Assembly: GCA_905116865.2 (NCBI GenBank)
Contig: CAJHNH020007667.1
Coordinates: 509,501 to 573,500, forward strand
Origin: Candidula unifasciata
Taxonomy: Eukaryota; Mollusca; Gastropoda; Stylommatophora; Geomitridae
Reading direction: 5' to 3'
Length of the DNA stretch: 64,000 bases
Positions within the stretch are counted from its first letter, which is position 1; every line of letters begins with the position of its first letter. The position numbers and the translations under genes were made by a program. Below are positions 56,031 to 64,000 of this stretch, in pieces. The notes beneath the pieces were generated by a model, which saw only the letters and a list, made by a program, of their open reading frames with translations, was not told the origin of the DNA and did no database searches.

Positions 56031-56579
56031 GCCTGTTTCTCTATTAGTTTGGAGATTTTCTCTAGGAACCAGGTCAGTTGGTTGTTCACTATTCTTTCAA
56101 ATAACTTGCCAAGACAGTTAGTTAGGTTGATGGGTCTGTAGCTGTTTGCGTTGTTCCTTGTTTCAGGATTACGAAGATTTCCGAATTTCTCCATGCTGGA
56201 AGAACTATATTAACAATCCAGCTGGCTTCAAAACAGAATGGCAGAGTATTTACCCAAAATAGCTCAATGTTCAGCTTTGTGATTCCACAGGAATATCAAA
56301 ACCAACCAAGAGGAAGGAGCCCAGCTCGTCTATATGACGTTGTTTGCTTGATTACATGTAATTGACAAGGACAGTGTTTTCCTTATTATTTACCACTCAG
56401 TGAATAGGCCGATGCTGAGAAAGCCGATACTTTAACAATAAATGAACAATTCCCTCTTATGAAAACATAAGGAATCTATTATAGATTTCGAATTACCCTG
56501 GTAAGTCATGTAATTGTCGTGAGCTTCAGGACATTAAACGAACAATGTATCGAAAGAGACCGTTTGTATTTCATTAGAA

Positions 56580-56700
56580 TCAGTTCCGTTTATCGTTCTT
56601 TATTAAATGTTAATGTAACTCTATAGTGACGCAACCGACGATATACAATGAAATGTGCCTGACAATATATTGTGCAATGTTTAAATAACATTTTGCTATT
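56580..56700 (+). repeat. dispersed repeat shared with 30050-30250
   Basis: TGCCTGACAATATATTGTGCAA and the preceding GTTAATGTAACT-TATAGT-GCGCA-like stretch match 30120-30250. An inverted piece lies at 46190-46230. Class unknown. Confidence 0.5.
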
Positions 56701-56777
56701 CCCTTTTCCTAATTTTTCTATTTTATGAAATACTTTTTACTTGTTCCCCATTCTTTAATGCAAATCAACATATATTA

Positions 56778-56848
56778 TCTACTTGAGTTGAGTTGAGTAA
56801 AGAAGTGACATCACAACACTCGGGGCATTCCCATATGCGCTTCGTCCG
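56778..56848 (-). pseudogene. LINE 3' end interrupted by the LTR element
   Basis: The + strand CACTCGGGGCATTCCCATAT and the GTTGAGTTGAGT tail are the reverse complement of the LINE end at 42660-42740. The match stops exactly where the LTR begins (after GCTTCGTCC). Confidence 0.75.
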
Positions 56849-57607
56849 TGTCACAACCCTATTAAGTACAGTCAGTGTACCACACCGTAAGGTGTGCACC
56901 CAGGGTTGACACAGAGGTCAGGGCCGTCACTGGTCAAGTCCGTTCTGTGATCGCACGGCGAAACCAGCGCTCAGGATAAAGCAAGAAAGCCTGAACTGTG
57001 TTTTAATAACACGATGACTGCTTCTGGGACTGAGCTGGTGAACGGGGTTAAGAGACACGAGGTAGAAGGAAGAAGGGACATTCGGTGTGCGTCGGTCAGG
57101 AAGAGAGGACGTTTAGTGACTGGATAGTTTATGTTATAGTATTAAAGTTAGGATATATTTCTGTTAGTGACTGGATAGTTTATGTACAGTTTTGTGTTAG
57201 GATAGGATAGTTCTTGTGTAGAGTATTTATGTATATGTGCTGTGAGAGAGTGGCTAACCTGGACACTCTGACCCTGCACTAAGACAGAGACTGTGACAGT
57301 TTGATTGGGTCAGCGTGGCGATAGAAGAGAGCGTATCCTGCCGGATTGTGGTTTGTACACCAGAGTATTGCCTGTCGCACGTACTGGGGACGGGGCGATT
57401 GTAAAGCCCGTCCAGCCAGAGGGTCCAGGCAATAGGTGGCCACACGGCGGGAAGTCAACTGTCTATGTATTACCTGTACTTCCAATAAAGATTGTCGTGT
57501 GTGCTCTGTGTGCGTTCGGGTTCAGTGTCTGTTGTAGGTTAGTCTGTCTGTCATAGGCCTAGTTAGCGAGCCACGGACCGGCAAGGTCATACCAGAGGTT
57601 TGTGACA
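56849..57607 (+). mobile_element. 5' LTR of a Gypsy-type retrotransposon
   Basis: The 759-bp repeat begins TGTCACAACC and ends GGTTTGTGACA, so its tips are a perfect 7-bp inverted pair TGTCACA/TGTGACA with TG...CA ends. It is placed by three lines of evidence: the interrupted LINE on its left, the primer-site-like stretch on its right, and the gag/pol coding downstream. An AATAAAG at 57484 could serve as a poly(A) signal. No second copy is present before 64000. Confidence 0.8.
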
Positions 57608-58992
57608 GATTATGGGGGCGTTCGTCCTTGGGAATTGAATCGATAGTAGTAGCTACATAGGAATAGTTGTCCGCGTTAATTGTGAACCCAATGTGCTTGT
57701 ATTTATTTGTCTAAATAGGAGACATAGATTATTTTGTATGTTTAGCTGACTGATTTATTTTTCTTTAAGTTTTGTCGTTCACTATTGTAGGGCTAACGTG
57801 ATTGAGTTAATCCCTTAATTTTGATGTTGCTATCGAGTGAGTTTGTGATGGCGTTGCTGAGTTTATTCTCTTAAATATTGCATCGTTGTTCGGGCCTACT
57901 CTTAATTTTTGATAGCGACATCGGGGTTGGCTTGGGTCACTCGTAGCGCTATAAAGTGATAGTTTGTTTTTGTTTTCGTATTTGTTCCGACGGAATGTAA
58001 TTAATAATGACTAAATGTGATAGGGCTGCGTTTGCGTCGTGACAAGTTAGTGACGTAGAGGAGAAATAGTTTGACGGACAGTAAAAAGTGTGAGGAAGGT
58101 CAAGATTGTGTGCTGTTGTGTGGTTTCTGCCGACACCGATCAACCGAGGCCTGTCGTTCTCGGTCATCATCATCCTCATCATTCTTTCTGTGGGAGGCCA
58201 AGAATCAAGGACTGGAGAGAAGATAAGTTTGTTTTGCTTTTGGTGTATTGTTGTGGTCTGTTCTCCAGCCCTCGAGGGTTCTACGCAATTGTATTTGAGC
58301 CCCTGGCACCGTTCATTGTCCTTCTCATTTCTCGTCTGTCCTTTTCATCATTTACGTTATTTTTGTGGGTGGTTGGCAGGGCTAGTCTTGTGTTGTCCCT
58401 AGTTGTCTAGTGTTGCTAGGTTAACATAAGATTACGTGTCAGCTATATTGCGATTCTAGTCTCGTCTGCAACTCGTTGTGCAGCCGGGTCTATTGTCAAG
58501 ATATATGCTTGTAGCGTCTTGTTTGTAAATAGTTATTGTCCAATCGTTGTGCTTTCCTGTCAATAAGTGTTTATCTAGTAGTACGTTATCGTTCGTGCGT
58601 GTACCGTCTGATTTAGAGATTAATAATTTCTTCAAGGTGTTTTCGTGTGTGAAACTGTTTTCCACGTAGTGATACTAGTGCTGTTCATTTTTGTGTTAAT
58701 TTTTTTTTTGTGCACACACATCATCATCCCTCATTCGGAAATTGTAACGAATAAGTTTCGGTGACCCATCCCTTTTCTGTATCGGAACAGTCCAAATTGT
58801 TCCATAATTATTATTATTTTTGTATTGCATTTATTAATTTGCTATATTATTTGCATTGGTTTCACTGATTTCCGGGCTTGCCACTTGTAATTTGTAGTAT
58901 TTTTGTTCGTGGCAGCTACGGTTAGTCAGGTGATTTGTTGAGTGGTTGTTGATTATTATTTTGAACGAAAGATCATTGTTATTGTAATTAAG
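57608..58992 (+). other. retrotransposon leader with primer-binding-site-like sequence
   Basis: Five bases after the LTR, TGGGGGCGTTCGTCC (57613-57627) closely resembles the TGGGGGCTCGTCC start of primer sites complementary to tRNA-Pro, with small differences. The remaining 1.35 kb is an unusually long untranslated leader. Its open frames (for example 58090-58410) carry no recognised domain. Confidence 0.6.
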
Positions 58993-59628
58993 ATGTCGAG
59001 TCTATCTGAGTTCATCGAGATGGCAAAACAGCTTGGTCTGACTGGCGAGAAGGCGCTAGAATGGGCAGACAAGAAATATGCCGATCTTCAAGAGAGAAAA
59101 GACAGAGCTGACGAGAGAGAACTCAAGAAATTGGAACTAGAAGCCGCTAGTAAACTAAAGGAGATAGAGGCTATTAACATCGAAAAACAGTTAGAAGCCA
59201 CCGGTAAACTAAAGCAGATCGAGCTGGAAGCCCAAGCGGCATTAAAAGACAAAGAGTTATCTGCGATGGCTGAGAGAGACAGGGTACAGTTGTTGATAAA
59301 GGACAAAGAGCTAGAACACACCGCTACCTTGAGACTCAAAGAGATGTTATGCAATTCAGACCTAGAGAAAGAAAGGCTGGTGATGGAACTAAAAGCCAAA
59401 GAGATAGAAGCAACTAGAGATGCTGAGGTGCAAATGCGTAAGGCTGAGATAAAGGCTGCTGAACCTTCGTTCAAAAAGTACCAGGGCCTAATAAAATTTT
59501 TTACACAGGGTGATTCCATATCTGCATGGACACAAAATTTTGAATGTATGGTTAATCACTATGAGGTCCCTTTTAAAGAGTGGTCACTGATTTACCGAAA
59601 ACATCTAGGGGGGGGGGGGAACCTTTGA
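58993..59628 (+). pseudogene. Gag N-terminal part: coiled coil
   Basis: The frame opens at the ATG at 58993 (MSSLSEFIEMAKQLGLTG). About 130 residues follow that are dominated by Lys, Glu, Leu and Ala in heptad-like order, a long charged coiled coil. Next comes KKYQGLIKFFTQGD, where the capsid-like region starts. The frame runs into a 12-base G-run at 59608-59619 and stops within a few codons. The capsid continues in another frame from about 59620. Such coiled-coil plus SCAN-like Gags are typical of Gmr1-like and related Gypsy elements. Gag would form the particle and bind RNA. Confidence 0.82.
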
Positions 59629-61469
59629 AATTACTAGAAACAATCCCTACTGAAAAACTTGAGGATTATTATTTTGTCAGGGACAGAATTCTCCAACATT
59701 TCTCCCTAGATGAGGAATCTTACAGAAATACCTTTAAAAATTTGATTCCTAAAGCTGAACAGACATTTCTGGATTACATGTCTGAGGTGGTATCCACTTT
59801 CGACAAGTGGGTAACATCGGCGAAAGTGAACAAATCATACGATTTGTTAAAAGATCTATTGATAAGAGACAAGGTGTTGTCAAGTGTCCCGAGCAGCATG
59901 AAGACGTTTTTGATTGAACAAAAACCTGAAACAGTAAAGCAGATGGAAGATGCAGGTGCTGCATACTGGAATGCTCACAGAAACATTTTTAGTTTCAACA
60001 GGGGTGCAGACATCGGCTACGGAGCTGCAGTACAACCTGTATACAGGAAAAAGCAATATACTCAGAAGAAAGGAGAATACTCAAAAGAGTATAAGAGCTA
60101 CAGACCTGTAAGAGATAAAGGTCCAATAGTTACATGCCTATACTGTAAAAGAGATCATGGTCAACGACAGTGGTGCGAAATGAACCCAAAGTATGAAGAG
60201 CATTTTCGTAAGAGGGAGAAAGAAATGCATGAGAAAAGCTCAGTAAACTACCCACTCCAGTGTCGCCTGTGCGACTCGATTGATCATTTACAAAAAGACT
60301 GTAAGATGAGAAGAAGACAGCATCAGAGTGCAGCTGCAGAAATATCTGACAGTGGCAGTGACTCTGGAAGTAGGTTCTCTGATGGGAGTATGGCAGATGT
60401 ACCTACAGCAAATTCAGCTGAGCTTGTGAACTTCTCTGACACAGGATGCCAGACCTACAGAGGGTTTAATGAAGAGGGTAATCTGACCTGTGGTCACAGT
60501 GAGATAGGGGATGCAAATGCGGTAACGAGTTTCGATGGCCAGCTGAAGTTCACGAAAGGGGTAGTTAATGGAAAAGTAGTGACAATTTTACGGGATTCTG
60601 GGTCGACAGTTTTTGGTATAAGAGAAAGTCTAGTGAATGCGTGTGATTTGACGGGTGAATATATTGTATGTCGAACCTTTTCAGGGAAGAAAGAAAAGTA
60701 TGATTTGGCATGGGCCAATCTAAAATCAGCTCACTGCACAGGTAGAACAAAATTTGCAGTGCTAGCAGACCCTGTTGCTGATATTATCCTTGGCAACTGT
60801 AAAAATGTAAAGGATGTCTCTGAAAGTGAGATAATCGAGTGGCAGAGGGACAACATAACTTGCAATGTTGTAACTGGACAGCAGGCCGTGAGAGTGAGTG
60901 ATGTGAATGAGAGTGTGTATGATAAAGATATTTTTAACTGTCAACACATCAACATCAACCTTTCAGAGAATTTCTACACAAATAAAACAATTGAAATCTC
61001 TCCCGATAATGTTTATTCGGAAGAACTGTTACCAATCCCTTCTAAACCAACTGACAAATTAGTGGTTGAGGAGTTCCATAATAGAACTGTCATTCCTGAC
61101 TCTAATGTAGTTGATACGACAGATATTCTCTTGTCTGTCCTACAAGACTTACCTGCAACCAAACAAACCCTTACACCTAATATTACCCAACAAATTTCAG
61201 AAACATCTACACAGAAAGCTGAAATTGATAATGTTCTCTCTGATGTGCCAGGCAGATGTACACACATTTACCAGCATCTACAATTAATAATCAACAAACC
61301 GGTCAAAATAAAACATACTTTATTATTTCTGATACTGCAATGTATACTGTTGACATGTGCATGTTTATTAATGATGCCTTATAGATTATCTGATGTTCAA
61401 GGAATACAACATTTTGGATTTACAGATCTTCCCAAAATTTTGAATCTTAAAAAACTCCACCAACAATAA
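59620..61469 (+). pseudogene. Gag capsid, zinc knuckle, protease and start of reverse transcriptase
   Basis: This open frame has no ATG at its start and continues Gag after the G-run. Order: a SCAN-like capsid helix bundle (RNTFKNLIPKAEQTFLDYM, DKWVTSAKV, LLIRDKVLSSVP) at 59690-59990; an atypical cysteine cluster CLYCKRDH near 60137; and a CCHC knuckle (C-x2-C-x4-H-x4-C) at 60263-60303. An aspartic protease follows with LRDSGSTVFG (Asp codon 60594) and DIILGN near 60781. After a low-complexity linker the frame reaches DVPGRCTH and KPVKIK, resembling the entry of Gypsy reverse transcriptase. The polymerase core does not follow. Confidence 0.82.
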
Positions 61470-62028
61470 GGAGATCCGAAGCTTACTCGACCTCATCAAT
61501 CATTACAACCAATTTACCTTGAACATTATCCAGGAAAATGTATTTTTCACTAAACCATTAAAAAGGGAGCATTCCAATACAATTGAGTTGAACCGAGAAC
61601 TAGATCATACTTTCACCAAAATCAAGACTCTTTTCTCCAGTTCCCCTATTTTAAATCTGTCTAATATCATATTACCATTTGTTCTCAGATATCATACCAG
61701 TGGTACGGCAGTTGCGGTATGTCTGATGCAGTGGGATGGCGAGATGTTACACCCAAACTGCTGTGTGAGCAGTAGGTTGTCTCCAGCCCAGGTACACTAT
61801 GTACAGTGTCCTGCAGTGATTGTCTGTGTGACAAGACTCAATCGTTACCTCCTGGGCAGACTTTTTGTCCTACAATCGGACAACCAGCCATTGCTCGTCA
61901 CTAAGTCTGGTGCGCCGAAGAACAATAGAATCACAAGATGGGCACTGCTACTGCAAGATTTCCAATTCACCATCACACACATCAAGGGCAACAGCAACAA
62001 CCTGGCTGACTTATTAAGCCGGCTGTAA
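61450..62028 (+). pseudogene. Gypsy RT connection and RNase H, with altered catalytic residues
   Basis: The frame resumes at NKEIRSLLDLINHYNQF, the conserved segment after the RT thumb. It continues through FTKIKTLFSSSPIL, then an RNase H: VLRYHTSGTAVAVCL, CCVSSRLSPAQVHYV, LQSDNQPLLVT and HIKGNSNNLADLLSRL, ending in a stop at 62028. The first catalytic Asp (TDAS in relatives) is His here and the Glu of the YSTIEKE motif is absent; only the Asp of LQSDNQP remains. The RT palm with its YxDD box is missing, apparently deleted between 61400 and 61450. Confidence 0.85.
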
Positions 62029-64000
62029 AACTATTGATTGCCTAGTGGTATCCTGAAACTGACAGTCTGGTACCTTCAGAAATTTAAAGACGGTGTGAAA
62101 AGACATTGTCTTCATATATTCATGCCTTCTTGAATGACTAGAAACTGTCTCATAACGGAATTCTACACCAAGTTTCATAGATCCAGTTGTCAAGTAGCAG
62201 TGTATACAAGTACTGTTCTAGCCTAAAACCAGTGAACTGAACAATCGTAAAAGATTACCCAACAGGAAGATAGAGGTGATGATCATTCTAAGGACTTCAG
62301 CAGAATGGAAAATGTGATGTATGAAAGAAGAGTGTAATTGGAATAAAAGGGAATGAGTGTATAGAATATAAGTCTATGTTGTGATTGTCATATTATAAGT
62401 TAATCTTATTATGTTCATCTTTAATATAATATATGTTGTATGGATTATATATGTTTTATATGTTCTGTATGTGCTATATATTGTATATGTTTCTTTCATG
62501 TATATTATTTGGTTTTGAATTGTTAAGTTTATTCATTCAATTTCGTTTGCACAATTTTTATTTGTATATTTTTCTTATTTATTTTGATTTGTAACTTTTG
62601 TGTTGATATCTATGATGAGTAATTTATCTAAATTTATTTTTCTTATTTATTTTGATTTGTAATTATTGTGTTGGTATCTATGATGAGTAATTTATCGATA
62701 TTTATTTTTCTTATTTATTTTGATTTGTAACTATTGAGGTGGTATTTATAAAAGGGAAATAATTTTGAGTTTGAAAATTATTTATGTATATATTTTGCTT
62801 ATTTGATTTTGATTGTTTTTGTTGGAATTTATAGTGTGTTTTGTTTGTGAATTATTATGATGTATATTGCTTATTTATTTTCAGTGTAAAATTATTTGTG
62901 GGACAATCCATTTGGATTTTACAAATATATTTTCTTTTCTTTTCTTTGCTAAAGATTTTTGGCTAGATCACATAAGTAATGTTAATTGTTTGATTTGCAA
63001 TCATTTTTGTTTTAAAATTCTCAAATTGCAATATTAATATTCTTCAGTTTTTGAAACTTAATCTGAAATCCATTACTTTTATTAAAAGTTTCAATGAGTT
63101 TAATATTAACTAAGTGTCCTATATGCACTAAATGTAAATGTTAAAGTATATGTTAGACAATAATGCATTATAGATAAATAACTTTGTAAACTAGTAGACT
63201 TTAAAATAACTGACAATTTAGTTTGGCAGTAAAATGAACTTATTTTAATTTTTTTTTCTCTTTAAATTGTTTATTTTGCTTTCTAAAATTGATGATGGAC
63301 AGTTTAAATGAAAGTTAGAATGTACTTTTACAAGGGCACTCACATGGAGAGTTAATGATGGTGTAACTAGTATCGCATATTTGGAGACTACATTTGAGGA
63401 GTAGCACTATCCTTGGAGGATGGGAGTGTGTCCAACTGGCCACAGATTTGTCTACTGCCTATTTTGCACTGTGGGTCATATGGGGTGATTTGTGTCTTGG
63501 CAGGTACTGCGGATTCGCGGACACGTTATACGACTGTAGGTCGGGAAGTCAGGTCATGACTCCTTTTTTCAAAACCATGGACAAGCCTTGTGGAGATAGT
63601 CCATGACGCCCACTGTTATAAATCACGGTGTCGTTGGTTAAACGGCTTGGGAGTGTATACAGTGGCGTCTTACTTGCACAGTAAGTGAAGTAAGGTGTAA
63701 TTGGGTCCCGGACGATTTGAGTGTCCACCCAAATTATTATTTATATCATTACCCATATGATTTGAAGGTGTAATGAGTAGTGACGTATTTGTGTCAAGGG
63801 CTGATACCATTTCTACCCATTAGGGAGGAGCTTACCCATTGAATGTATATACCCATTAAATATGTGCCAGATAGTTTGTCCTTAGGTGATTGACCCAAAA
63901 GTACATGACATATTTTTTTTTTTAGGTAACTAAATATTGACGATAAAATTTAAAAACATGACTGTACATGATGGCAGGCCATGCTTTGCTGATACTTGAC
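62029..64000 (+). other. 3' internal region of the retrotransposon, or flank; no integrase seen
   Basis: About 2 kb, very AT-rich to 63300, with a tandem repeat (see 62560-62760). A frame at 63394-63606 (ILGGWECVQLATDLST) has no recognised domain. No HHCC or DDE integrase motif, no envelope, and no second copy of the TGTCACAACC LTR start is visible. The element must continue beyond the window or have lost its 3' end. Confidence 0.5.
62560..62760. repeat. 68-bp tandem repeat
   Basis: About two and a half copies of a 68-bp unit containing TTATTTATTTTGATTTGTAA and ATCTATGATGAGTAATTTAT. Confidence 0.88.

Noticed and set aside
58090..58410. Small frames in the retrotransposon leader as an accessory gene
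   Set aside because: Two overlapping frames are open, no known motif is present, and position between primer site and gag fits an untranslated leader.
63394..63606. Frame near the 3' end as an envelope gene
   Set aside because: Only 70 codons, with no signal peptide, membrane segment or known motif.

Overview
The window is eukaryotic nuclear DNA from an animal. It is AT-rich, gene-poor and crowded with transposable elements. Split genes with GT-AG introns, LINEs with RNase H domains, tRNA-headed SINEs, hAT and Merlin DNA transposons and long microsatellites all point to an invertebrate, most likely a mollusc such as a gastropod. The species assignment is inference from repeat types, not from a diagnostic gene.

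One host gene is clear. A 4-coumarate-CoA-ligase-like acyl-CoA synthetase on the + strand has 11 coding exons between 16428 and 40713. Every exon joins in frame with GT-AG borders to give a complete 584-residue enzyme. It carries the AMP-binding P-loop, the YGLTETSP motif, the GD motif and the C-terminal catalytic lysine, and an N-terminus that looks like a mitochondrial presequence. Its introns hold most of the LINEs, SINEs and minisatellites listed here.

Layout. 1-6.6 kb: a LINE RNase H scrap, a 120-bp minisatellite, and two Merlin (ISXO2-like) transposase genes pointing towards each other. The first is broken by frameshifts and the second is intact. An A-rich tRNA-SINE-derived array follows. 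7-11 kb: a short Zaphod-like MITE, a SINE with a perfect 15-bp target duplication, and two LINE 3' ends. 11.28-13.61 kb: a structurally complete hAT element with perfect 15-bp inverted termini and a perfect 8-bp target duplication, but a decayed transposase. 13.9-16.4 kb: SINEs and short dispersed repeats. 16.4-40.7 kb: the acyl-CoA synthetase gene. Its introns carry a 2.2-kb RT/RNase H LINE, 48-bp, 59-bp and 61-bp minisatellites, and in the last intron a SPIN-like hAT MITE. 41-48 kb: LINE 3' ends and SINEs. 48-51 kb: a 14-bp satellite array and a 1.97-kb Zaphod/Tip100-like hAT with a nested SINE. 51-56 kb: polypurine, CA, GA and 32-bp tandem repeats. 56.8-64 kb: a Gypsy-type LTR retrotransposon inserted into a LINE 3' end. 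It has a 759-bp 5' LTR, a primer-site-like stretch, coiled-coil plus SCAN-like Gag, zinc knuckle, protease and an RNase H with altered catalytic residues. Most of the reverse transcriptase and all recognisable integrase are missing, and no 3' LTR is visible before the window ends.

The genes do not form an operon or pathway. The window shows a long-intron metabolic gene surrounded by nested, mostly dead mobile elements. The most informative observations are the SPIN-like element, the datable nested insertions with target duplications, the intact Merlin transposase and several short repeat families that I could not name.
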